Assembly (NCBI GenBank): GCA_964417825.1
Contig: CAYQJC010000016.1
Span: 1-14,218, forward strand
Direction of reading: 5' to 3'
DNA length: 14,218 nt
DNA from: CAYQJC01 sp964417825
GTDB lineage: Bacteria > Patescibacteriota > Minisyncoccia > Minisyncoccales > CG1-02-41-26
Of the stretch, positions 6,336-12,596 are shown piece after piece. The notes under the pieces were generated by a model. That model saw nothing but the letters and a program-made list of their open reading frames with translations, searched no databases and had not been told where the DNA came from. The stretch's first letter is position 1. Each line of letters opens with the position of its first letter. The position numbers were made by a program, and so were the translations under genes.

Positions 6336-7445
6336 TTATAACCCTTCTTGTTTTAATTTTTCAAGCAACTCTTTTTGTTTTTTGGTTAATCTTTTAGGAG
6401 TTTTAATAACCAATTTTACGTATAAATTCCCTCGACCAAAACCTGAAAAATGAGGTATTCCTTTGCCAGAAATTCTGAAAACTTTCCCAGATTCAGTGCC
6501 CTGAGGCACTTTCAGTAAAATTTTCTTTCCTCCCTGTGGTGAACCTGTCGAACCATCTAAAGTTGGCACTTCAATTTCATCTCCCAAAGCTGCTTGAGAG
6601 AAAGAAATTGGAATTTCAAGATACAAGTCATCTCCTTTTCTTTCAAACACCGGGTGAGGTTTAATAAACACTCGGATATACAAATCTCCGGATTTACCTC
6701 CTCTTCTGCCTGCTTCTCCTTTGCCAGGAATTTTTATTGTTTGACCATTATCAACTCCTGGAGGAATAAATACCTCAATTCTTACCTCTTTTTCAATTCT
6801 TCCTTCTCCTCGACAAACATTACAAGGACGCTCGGGAATTTTTCCTTCTCCCTGACATTCAGGACAAATAATATAGCGAGTGACCGTGCCGAAAATTGTT
6901 TTTCGCATCTGTTGAACCTCTCCTGTCCCTCGACAGCTAAAACATTCTCTCAGTTTTGAGCCAGGTTCAGCGCCCGATCCTTGACATCTCTGGCAAGCAA
7001 CTAAATTCCGGAGATTAAGATTTTTCTTCACTCCTTTTAAAGTGTCTTCTAAATCGATTTTTATCTCAACCTCAAGATCTCTTCCTCGATTAATATTTCT
7101 CTTTTTAGCTCTCTTTCCGAAACTAAAGAATTCTTCAAAGAGATCTTCAAAATCTAAATCGAAACCAAAACCTCTTTCGGTTCCAAAATCCTGCCAGAAA
7201 ACTCCTGGGTCAAATCCTCTTTGAGACTCTGATCCCATTCCCTCGAATGTAGTACCAAACCTATCATACTGGGCTCTTTTCTCTTTATTACTTAAAACCT
7301 GATAGGCCTCATTTATTTCTTTAAACTTTCTCTCATCGCCTCCTTTGTCAGGGTGATACTTATGAGCCAACTTCCGATAAGCCCTCTTAATCTCCTCTGG
7401 AGAGGCATTTCTTGATACTCCTAAAATTTTGTAATAGTCTTTCAT
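6336..7445 (-). CDS. dnaJ: Chaperone protein DnaJ (Hsp40)
   Basis: A 369-residue type I DnaJ that delivers unfolded proteins to DnaK and stimulates its ATPase. The J domain (1-65) contains His31-Pro32-Asp33. A Gly/Phe-rich linker follows (about 66-112). The zinc domain has four CxxCxGxG units: CQRCQGSG (151), CFSCRGTG (168), CPECQGEG (194) and CNVCRGEG (208). Two substrate-binding beta domains end the protein. Near residues 299-307 the segment STGSPQGGK looks like an insertion: the usual family sequence runs from VPTLDG almost directly into the following KxLLKVP strand. The inserted DNA matches the conserved-loop hairpin family seen upstream of the gene. The ATG at 7445 follows the heptamer leader shared with rpmA; no Shine-Dalgarno site is clear. 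Confidence 0.96.
   Translation of the reverse strand: MKDYYKILGVSRNASPEEIKRAYRKLAHKYHPDKGGDERKFKEINEAYQVLSNKEKRAQYDRFGTTFEGMGSESQRGFDPGVFWQDFGTERGFGFDLDFEDLFEEFFSFGKRAKKRNINRGRDLEVEIKIDLEDTLKGVKKNLNLRNLVACQRCQGSGAEPGSKLRECFSCRGTGEVQQMRKTIFGTVTRYIICPECQGEGKIPERPCNVCRGEGRIEKEVRIEVFIPPGVDNGQTIKIPGKGEAGRRGGKSGDLYIRVFIKPHPVFERKGDDLYLEIPISFSQAALGDEIEVPTLDGSTGSPQGGKKILLKVPQGTESGKVFRISGKGIPHFSGFGRGNLYVKLVIKTPKRLTKKQKELLEKLKQEGL
6537..6555 (-). repeat. Conserved-loop hairpin element inside dnaJ
   Basis: On the minus strand the loop TTCGACAGGTTCA is flanked by TGG and CCA, which pair. It obeys the same rule as the two elements in the dnaK-dnaJ spacer: fixed loop, variable self-complementary stem. It encodes part of an apparent nine-residue insertion in the DnaJ C-terminal domain and keeps the frame. 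Confidence 0.6.
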
Positions 7446-7525
7446 AAAAATTATCTCAAATGTTAGATGTCAAATGTCAAATCCATATCTTAAATCTATT
7501 AGATTTTACATTTGACATTTGGTTT

Positions 7526-7550
7526 TGATACTTCGGCTTGCTCAGTATCA
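7526..7550 (+). repeat. Conserved-loop hairpin, copy A
   Basis: TGATAC and GTATCA form a six-base stem around the loop TTCGGCTTGCTCA. It overlaps copy B by two bases. The loop resembles those of copy B and of the dnaJ copy, while the stem sequence differs. Confidence 0.65.
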
Positions 7551-7574
7551 ATCCTGAGCTTGGTCGAAGGATTG
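7549..7574 (-). repeat. Conserved-loop hairpin, copy B
   Basis: On the minus strand CAATCC and GGATTG form a six-base stem around the loop TTCGACCAAGCTCA. It lies in inverted orientation next to copy A. The loop resembles the widespread bacterial dispersed word TTCGACAAGCTCA, recalled and not searched. Confidence 0.65.
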
Positions 7575-7598
7575 AGATTTGACATTTGAGTTTTGAGA

Positions 7599-9464
7599 TT
7601 ATTTTTCTTTGTATTCTCCCTCTTCCGGCTTTTCCTTTCCTTCGTCTTCTTTCTTTTCTTTTGCTGCTTTATACATTTCCGCTCCCACCTTTTGAACTGC
7701 CTGAGATAATTCTTGAATTCTTCTCTTTATTTCATCAAGGTTATCACTTTCTTTAATTTTCTTCAATTCCTCCAATTTTTCCTCGATTTCTTTTTTGTCA
7801 TCAGAAGAAATTTTACCTCCCATCTCTCTTAAGGTTTTCTCGGTGGTGTAAATCAAATTATCAGCTAGATTTCTTTGTTCAACAAGCTCTCTCTTTCGCT
7901 GATCCTCCGCTCGATGAGCCTCTGCTTCTTTTTTCATTCTTTCAATTTCCTCTTTAGACAATCCACAAGAACCTTCAATCTTAATCGATTGAGCTTTGCC
8001 AGTTGCCTTATCTTTTGCTGAAACATTTAAAATGCCATTGGCGTCGATGTCGAAAGTTACTTCTATCTGAGGAACACCTCTTGGAGCAGGAGGAATGCCA
8101 TCTAAAATAAATCTCCCTAAGGTTTTGTTATCAGCTGCCATAGGCCGTTCTCCCTGCAAAACATGGATTTCAACTGAGGTCTGATTGTCAGCGGCGGTTG
8201 AGAAAATCTGAGTTTTAGAAGTAGGAATGGTAGTGTTTTTAGGAATTAGAATGGTATTCACTCCTCCTAAAGTTTCAATGCCCAAACTCAAAGGTGTGAC
8301 ATCTAACAAGAGAACGTCTCTCACTTCTCCCTGTAAAATTCCTCCTTGAACCGCCGCACCAACAGCTACCACTTCATCGGGGTTAATTTCTCGACAGGGC
8401 TCTTTACCAAAGAGTTTCTTAATTTCCTCTTGGATTTTTGGCATTCTAGTTTGCCCTCCAACTAAAACTACTTCTTCGATGTCTTCGGGAGTCAAATTGA
8501 CTTCCTTTAAAGTTTTTTTAACTAACTCAATGGATCTTTCAATATATTCTGAAACCATATTTTCTAACTGAGCTCGAGTCAATCTCAGAAGAAGGTGCTT
8601 TGGACCAGATTGATCAGAGGTGATAAAAGGCAAATTAATTTCGGTCTCCATACTTGAAGACAATTCTATCTTTGCTTTTTCGGCTGCCTCTTTAATTCGC
8701 TGTAAAGCTAAGGTATCTTTTGATAAATCAATTCCCTGTTCTTTCTTGAACTCCTCCACTATCCAGTCCATAATTTTCTGGTCAAAATCATCGCCGCCAA
8801 GGTGAGTGTCTCCACCGGTGCCTTTGACTTCTACCGTGTCTTCTCCAACATCTAGAATAGAGACATCAAAAGTACCCCCTCCAAAATCATAAACTAAAAT
8901 TTGATGATCTTTCTTTTTTGTTAAACCATAAGCCAAAGCAGCGGCAGTTGGCTCGTTGATAACTCGCCTGACTTTAAAGCCAGCAATTTCTCCTGCCACT
9001 TTAGTTGCTTTTCTCTGAGAATCATCAAAATAAGCAGGGCAAGTAATAATTGCTTCCTCAATTTTCTCACCAATTTTATCTTCAGCATCTTGTTTTAGCT
9101 TCTGAAGGATCATTGCCGAGATTTCAGGAGGGGTGTACCATCTCTCGCCCATCTTTACCTCTACTCCCCCATCTTTTCTTTCTCTAATTTCATAAGGTAA
9201 AAGTTTCTTGTCTCTTTGAACTTCAGGGTCAGAGTATCTTCGACCAATCAATCGTTTAATTGAGAAAATTGTGTTTTTAGGATTGGTAATCGCCTGTCGT
9301 TTTGCGGTAATCCCAACTATCCTTTCTCCATTTTTAGTCACAGCTACAACTGAAGGGGTTACTCTTGATCCCTCCTTATTTTCGATAATTTTCGGAGAAC
9401 CTCCCTCAATTATAGCCATCGCTGAATTTGTTGTCCCTAAGTCAATTCCTAATATTTTTGGCAT
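7599..9464 (-). CDS. dnaK: Chaperone protein DnaK (Hsp70)
   Basis: A 621-residue ATP-dependent chaperone. The nucleotide-binding domain (1 to about 382) has GIDLGTTNS (6-14), Lys70 in [21 protein letters not shown] (191-202), HLGGDDFD (221-228) and [10 protein letters not shown] (333-342). The hydrophobic linker DVLLLDV (about 383-389) leads to the substrate-binding domain, followed by a helical lid and a charged C-terminal tail ending EEGEYKEK. The length is typical and nothing is missing. I chose the ATG at 9464, giving the standard start [10 protein letters not shown]; the in-frame extension to 9488 is heptamer-repeat DNA. It follows hsp20, from which it is separated by a terminator-like hairpin and a hairpin leader. 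It works with DnaJ and GrpE from the same cluster. Confidence 0.98.
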   Translation of the reverse strand: MPKILGIDLGTTNSAMAIIEGGSPKIIENKEGSRVTPSVVAVTKNGERIVGITAKRQAITNPKNTIFSIKRLIGRRYSDPEVQRDKKLLPYEIRERKDGGVEVKMGERWYTPPEISAMILQKLKQDAEDKIGEKIEEAIITCPAYFDDSQRKATKVAGEIAGFKVRRVINEPTAAALAYGLTKKKDHQILVYDFGGGTFDVSILDVGEDTVEVKGTGGDTHLGGDDFDQKIMDWIVEEFKKEQGIDLSKDTLALQRIKEAAEKAKIELSSSMETEINLPFITSDQSGPKHLLLRLTRAQLENMVSEYIERSIELVKKTLKEVNLTPEDIEEVVLVGGQTRMPKIQEEIKKLFGKEPCREINPDEVVAVGAAVQGGILQGEVRDVLLLDVTPLSLGIETLGGVNTILIPKNTTIPTSKTQIFSTAADNQTSVEIHVLQGERPMAADNKTLGRFILDGIPPAPRGVPQIEVTFDIDANGILNVSAKDKATGKAQSIKIEGSCGLSKEEIERMKKEAEAHRAEDQRKRELVEQRNLADNLIYTTEKTLREMGGKISSDDKKEIEEKLEELKKIKESDNLDEIKRRIQELSQAVQKVGAEMYKAAKEKKEDEGKEKPEEGEYKEK

Positions 9465-9469
9465 AGATT

Positions 9470-9535
9470 TGAAAATCCCAATTCCCAATCTTCAATGACC
9501 AATTGTTTCTGGTCATTGAACTTGGTTATTGGTGT
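9470..9535. repeat. CAAT-type heptamer palindrome upstream of dnaK
   Basis: Seven-base units of CAATnnn type on one side and nnnATTG type on the other meet in a perfect hairpin: TTCAATGACCA (9491-9501) with TGGTCATTGAA (9510-9520), an 11-base stem with an eight-base loop. The array reaches to within a few bases of the dnaK ATG. The word differs from the AAAT-type arrays before rpmA, dnaJ and hsp20, but the design is the same. It carries no T-run, so it is unlikely to be a terminator. Confidence 0.75.
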
Positions 9536-9551
9536 TTATTAACTTGAGGCT

Positions 9552-9595
9552 AAAATCCTTCTCCGAGCAAAGAGTCAGAGCTCGGAGAAGATTTT
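9552..9595 (-). terminator. Terminator-like hairpin after hsp20
   Basis: AAAATCCTTCTCCGAGC (9552-9568) pairs with GCTCGGAGAAGATTTT (9580-9595) with one bulged base and an 11-base loop. On the minus strand it lies just after the hsp20 stop and the second arm ends in GGATTTTAG. The stem is long and GC-rich, but the U-tract is short, so partial termination or mRNA 3' end protection is likely. Confidence 0.65.
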
Positions 9596-9609
9596 CAGAC
9601 CCAAGATGT

Positions 9610-10074
9610 TTACTTCTTTGGAGCTTTCACCTTCACTTTCACTTTCTTCTCTTCTTTCTTTTCTGGCTTTACTTTTGGTATGGTTATCTTAAGAACTCCC
9701 TGTTCATAATTTGCTTGAGCTTTTGATTCTTGGACATTTACTGGCAAAGGGACAATCCTTCGATAATAACCTCTACTTAATTCCTTTCTCCAGTAACCTT
9801 TTTTCTTCTCTTCTTTCTTTTCTTCGGCTTTAGCTTCAACCTTTATCATATCATTTTTAACCTCAACATCAATATTCTCAGGTTTTACACCTGGCAATTC
9901 AAATTCAGCAACTACATCGCCATCAGTCTCATAAACATCTACTCTGGGAGTTCTCATCAAAGGACCCTTTGGAACACTGGGCAACCATCGCTCTGGCCAT
10001 TCCCAAAACTCAGGCCATTCTTCTTCAAACCATCTTTCTAAATCTCTGAAAGGTCTCCAAGGAATTAAAGGCAT
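9610..10074 (-). CDS. Small heat-shock protein, Hsp20/alpha-crystallin family
   Basis: A 154-residue ATP-independent holdase that binds unfolding proteins for later refolding by DnaK/DnaJ/GrpE. The N-terminal arm is rich in Trp and Glu (WRPFRDLERWFEEEWPEF). The alpha-crystallin domain spans about 42-134 with RVDVYETDGDVVAEFELPGV and ends in the diagnostic GVLKITIPK (Gly126-Val-Leu). The C-terminal tail is highly basic (KKVKVKVKAPKK) and lacks a clear IxI motif, although repeated VxV could serve. The ATG at 10074 is preferred because the in-frame TTG at 10095 lies in the heptamer repeat. Its place between grpE and dnaK is unusual and suggests joint heat-shock control. Confidence 0.95.
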   Translation of the reverse strand: MPLIPWRPFRDLERWFEEEWPEFWEWPERWLPSVPKGPLMRTPRVDVYETDGDVVAEFELPGVKPENIDVEVKNDMIKVEAKAEEKKEEKKKGYWRKELSRGYYRRIVPLPVNVQESKAQANYEQGVLKITIPKVKPEKKEEKKVKVKVKAPKK

Positions 10075-10196
10075 ACCTGAAATGTCAAATGCCAAAGCTC
10101 AAATGTTAAATCAAATCCAAAGCCCAAATGTTAAAAATTTGGATTTTGGATTTTGAGCTTTATTTGGCATTTGGATTTTACTATTTAGATTTTATA
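10075..10196. repeat. AAAT-type heptamer palindrome upstream of hsp20
   Basis: Opposed heptamer arrays form a long imperfect hairpin. AAAGCTCAAA (10094-10103) is the perfect complement of TTTGAGCTTT (10152-10161), and the adjoining AAATGCC (10087-10093) pairs with GGCATTT (10166-10172), leaving a four-base bulge. The array ends within about five bases of the hsp20 ATG, so the start region lies beside or within the structure in the mRNA. Confidence 0.75.
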
Positions 10197-10210
10197 GTGA
10201 CCTTTACCCA

Positions 10211-10269
10211 CGCACCAGAGCACCCTAGTAGTAGAACAAAGTTCACTACAGGGCAAAAAGCTCGGTGCG
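10211..10269. other. 59-base hairpin with regular single-base bulges
   Basis: Plus-strand segments CGCACC, GAGC, CCCT, GTAGT and GAAC, each followed by one unpaired A except the last, pair in turn with GTTC, ACTAC, AGGG, GCTC and GGTGCG. The loop is AAA and the return arm has one bulge, CAAAAA. That is 23 base pairs in 59 bases. It lies between the grpE stop and the hsp20 heptamer array. No T-run follows on either strand, so a normal intrinsic terminator is unlikely. A dispersed repeat, an mRNA processing site or a stabilising element between grpE and hsp20 are possible. Confidence 0.7.
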
Positions 10270-10280
10270 AGGCTTCGGGC

Positions 10281-10778
10281 TTACTTGGCAACTCTCACTT
10301 TTGCTGGTCTTAAAAGTTGCCCATTAATTAAATAACCTTTTTCCACAACTTCTACAATTTCGCCACTTTTTTTATCTTTTCGCTCAACTTCCTCGATAGC
10401 TTCATGGAAATTTGGATTAAAGTTCTCTCCTTCAATTTTCATCTCTTCCACTCCTTCATTTTTTAAAAAGTTTTTGAACTGATTTTTAATCTGAAAAATT
10501 CCTTTTACCCAATTAGAATTTTTTAAATTTTCAGGGATATTTTGTTCTGCTCTTTCTAAGTTATCTAAAATCGGTAATATTTTTAAAATTAATTCTTCTT
10601 TAGTATGATCTAATAAACCTTTGATTCTTTCTATCTCTTCTTTTTTATAATTCAAAAAATCAGCTCTGGAACGTTGCCAACCAGCCAAATATTCATCTCG
10701 TAATCTTTCGCAGTCCTGAAGTTTCTTTTTGAGCTCTTCGATATCAGATTTTTTTTCTTTTTCTTTTTTCTCGTTCAT
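10281..10778 (-). CDS. grpE: Nucleotide exchange factor GrpE
   Basis: A 165-residue co-chaperone that releases ADP from DnaK. A charged N-terminus leads into a long dimerising coiled coil (about residues 8-60, with EELKKKLQDCERLRDEYLAG and RSRADFLNYKKE), then a four-helix region (ILPILDNLERA). The beta domain that inserts into the DnaK cleft has NFNPNFHEAI, VEKGYLINGQLLRPAKVRVAK. The C-terminal signature is intact. The ATG at 10778 lies one base after the hrcA stop (TAAGATG), which suggests translational coupling. A TTG at 10787, overlapping hrcA, is the only alternative and would add three residues. It is followed by the bulged hairpin and hsp20. Confidence 0.96.
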   Translation of the reverse strand: MNEKKEKEKKSDIEELKKKLQDCERLRDEYLAGWQRSRADFLNYKKEEIERIKGLLDHTKEELILKILPILDNLERAEQNIPENLKNSNWVKGIFQIKNQFKNFLKNEGVEEMKIEGENFNPNFHEAIEEVERKDKKSGEIVEVVEKGYLINGQLLRPAKVRVAK

Positions 10779-10779
10779 C

Positions 10780-11514
10780 TTAATCAAAATTCTCTGCCAT
10801 TTTGATTAGTGAATTAATTAAAGAAATATTCCTTTTAAAATCCATTCTCTTTGGACCTAAAATAGCAATTCTGCCTTCAATTCGTTTAGGAAAATAAGTT
10901 TCAGAAATCATAACACTCATTTCTTTCTGGTGAAGAGGATTTTCTCTGCCAATATATACTCTAATTCTTCCTTTCTCCCAGTCTAATTTGTCAATATTCT
11001 TTTCGAAATCATTAATTCCTTTGATAAATTTTTTTAAATACTGAATATCTCGAAACTCTGGCTCTTTAATCAATATTTCCCATCCCTCTTTCAATAAAAT
11101 TTCTTGAGAAGGAAAATGAGCAAAGACTAATCCCGATAACAAAGAGCTTAAAGTTTTACTAATTTGCTGAGAGGCTCTGATAATATCATCTATTCTTTCT
11201 AATTCAGAGAATAACTCTTCAATACACTTTAACCGAGAATTGATAAAATCTTCCAGAACTTCTTCCTTTAAAATCTTATCGACAAAAAATCGATATCCTT
11301 TATCTGTAGGGATTCTCCCAGCAGAAATATAAGGGTGACTGAGAAAATTCTTTCGCTCAAGTTCAAAAAGCTCGTTTCTGATTGTAGCTGAAGAGTAAGG
11401 AAGATGATACCTTTCTTTTAAATAATTAGAACTAATTGGCAAAGCTTGCCTGATATATTCTTGACAGACCTTCTCTAAAATTTCTTGTTGTCTTTCAGAA
11501 AGAGTAAAGTTCAT
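10780..11514 (-). CDS. hrcA: Heat-inducible transcription repressor HrcA (short form)
   Basis: HrcA binds CIRCE operators and represses chaperone genes when GroEL keeps it folded. The N-terminal winged helix is clear: LSERQQEILEKVCQEYI, PISSNYLKE, SSATIRNELFELE and GRIPTDKGYRFFVD. The C-terminus keeps the family ending IAILGPKRMDFKRNISLI. At 244 residues it is about 100 shorter than the usual 340 or so, so much of the middle GAF-like and inserted dimerising region is reduced. The ATG at 11514 gives the usual start; an upstream TTG at 11547 lies before the predicted transcription start. It leads the chaperone cluster, and a CIRCE-like site overlaps its promoter, so autoregulation is likely. 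Confidence 0.93.
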   Translation of the reverse strand: MNFTLSERQQEILEKVCQEYIRQALPISSNYLKERYHLPYSSATIRNELFELERKNFLSHPYISAGRIPTDKGYRFFVDKILKEEVLEDFINSRLKCIEELFSELERIDDIIRASQQISKTLSSLLSGLVFAHFPSQEILLKEGWEILIKEPEFRDIQYLKKFIKGINDFEKNIDKLDWEKGRIRVYIGRENPLHQKEMSVMISETYFPKRIEGRIAILGPKRMDFKRNISLINSLIKMAENFD

Positions 11515-11532
11515 ATTTGCCTGTATATTATA

Positions 11533-11560
11533 ATTATACTCTGTCAAAATTAGCAGTCAA
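11533..11560 (-). promoter_or_regulatory. Sigma-70-type promoter of the hrcA cluster
   Basis: On the minus strand TTGACT (11555-11560) and a perfect TATAAT (11533-11538) are separated by 16 bases. A start near 11526 leaves only about 12 bases before the hrcA ATG, so the mRNA leader is very short. The -35 lies within the CIRCE-like operator. Confidence 0.75.
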
Positions 11561-11576
11561 GACCTTTAATTGCTAA
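11550..11576. promoter_or_regulatory. CIRCE-like HrcA operator
   Basis: TTAGCAGTC, nine bases, then AATTGCTAA. The known CIRCE is TTAGCACTC-N9-GAGTGCTAA, so the 27-base architecture and the outer six bases of each arm are kept exactly and only the inner bases differ. It covers the -35 box of the hrcA promoter. No other CIRCE copy was seen before hsp20, dnaK or dnaJ, so control of the cluster would rest on this site. Confidence 0.85.
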
Positions 11577-11684
11577 TTCTTATTTTGAGTTTTTCACTTG
11601 ACACTTTTTTGCTAAAAGATGTTGTGATAAAATAAATAAAAGAATTCAATAATTACTAATAGTTAACTAATATTATATTATCCT

Positions 11685-12596
11685 ATGCAAGTGATTAAAG
11701 CAAAAAAATTAACCTGGATAGATATTAAACAACCAAGAGAAGAAGATGTAAAGTATCTCCAAAAAAACTTTAATCTCCATCCTTTAGTTTTAAAAGAAAT
11801 TCTTCCTCCTATTGATTATCCAAAAATCGAAAATTTTGGTGATTATCTCTTTATTACTCTTTTTTATCCCTATTTTGATAGAAAAACTTTCAGTACTATA
11901 CCTTTTGAATTGGATATTATTGTTTCCAAAAATTATATTATTACTGTCCACTATAAAGATATTGTTCCTCTGAAAGCGATTTTTGATCGCTGCAATCTTT
12001 ATGAAGACATCAGAGAAGAATACACTGACCAAGGCCCAGAGGAACTATTATACCGTATAATTCAAGGGATATTTTTAGCTTGTTTCCCAAAACTAAGCCA
12101 TATTAAACAAAACATAGATACTATTGAAAAAGCAATTTATGATAAACAATATCGAAAAACAGTTGAAAAGATTTCTTTAATCAAACGAGATATTATTGGC
12201 TTCCAACGGATTATGGAACCCCAAGATTTGGTTTTAAAAAAATTAGGTAAAGAAGCAGCAAAAATTTTCAATGAGCAATTTCTCCCTTATTTCCATAATT
12301 TAATAAGTCTGCACGAACAAATCTCCAGTATCTTAACCACCCAATACCGAACCCTCTCTGCGTTAGATTCAACTAATCAATCGCTTTTGACCACCAGAAC
12401 TAATGAGATCATAAAGCTTTTAACAATTTTTTCGGTAATTGTTTTTCCTCTCACTCTTTTAGCAGCTATTTTTGGAATGAACACCACTTATCTCCCTTTT
12501 GTTGGCGAACCTTATGATTTCTGGGTAATTGCAGGAATAATGGCCATAGGAACAATTTTTATGTTAATCTTCTTTAAGTTTAAAAAGTGGATATGA
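11685..12596 (+). CDS. corA: CorA-family magnesium/divalent cation channel
   Basis: A 303-residue member of the CorA metal-ion transporter family, which forms pentameric channels for Mg2+ (in some members Co2+ or Ni2+). A cytoplasmic alpha/beta domain and long stalk helices fill residues 1 to about 240. Two membrane helices follow at about 245-263 and 279-297. Between them is the family signature Gly264-Met265-Asn266 (FGMNTTYLPF), which forms the pore mouth, and the C-terminus is basic (FKFKKWI). The start ATG has no evident Shine-Dalgarno site. It is divergent from hrcA across a 170-base gap. It overlaps the next gene by ATGA, so the two are probably co-translated. Substrate choice between Mg2+ and other ions cannot be read from the sequence. 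Confidence 0.95.
   Translation: MQVIKAKKLTWIDIKQPREEDVKYLQKNFNLHPLVLKEILPPIDYPKIENFGDYLFITLFYPYFDRKTFSTIPFELDIIVSKNYIITVHYKDIVPLKAIFDRCNLYEDIREEYTDQGPEELLYRIIQGIFLACFPKLSHIKQNIDTIEKAIYDKQYRKTVEKISLIKRDIIGFQRIMEPQDLVLKKLGKEAAKIFNEQFLPYFHNLISLHEQISSILTTQYRTLSALDSTNQSLLTTRTNEIIKLLTIFSVIVFPLTLLAAIFGMNTTYLPFVGEPYDFWVIAGIMAIGTIFMLIFFKFKKWI

Larger units (their letters stand above)
7446..7606. repeat. Palindromic heptamer cassette between dnaK and dnaJ
   Basis: The whole dnaK-dnaJ spacer is an imperfect palindrome. AAAAATTATCTCAAA (7446-7460) pairs with TTTGAGATTATTTTT (7592-7606) with one mismatch; this outer arm includes the dnaK stop codon. CAAATGTCAAAT (7471-7482) is the perfect complement of ATTTGACATTTG at both 7510-7521 and 7577-7588. 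The arms are made of seven-base units, and two small conserved-loop hairpins sit between them. The dnaJ ATG follows the arm directly. The part 7446-7526 is homologous to 830-926 before rpmA. Confidence 0.8.

Noticed and set aside
6495..6510. Hairpin AGTGCC-CTGA-GGCACT inside dnaJ
   Set aside because: It encodes the ordinary DnaJ segment VPQGTES and needs no extra explanation; likely chance.
7446..7606. CRISPR array
   Set aside because: Repeats are seven-base units without equal spacers, and no cas genes are present.
10128..10313. Plus-strand open frame of 61 codons between hsp20 and grpE
   Set aside because: It translates the heptamer repeat and the bulged hairpin and then runs into grpE antisense; no ribosome site and no family likeness.
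11598..11633. Promoter for corA (TTGACA at 11598-11603)
   Set aside because: The nearest -10-like words (GATAAA region, 11626-11633) lie more than 20 bases away, so the spacing is not acceptable; the corA promoter was not identified.
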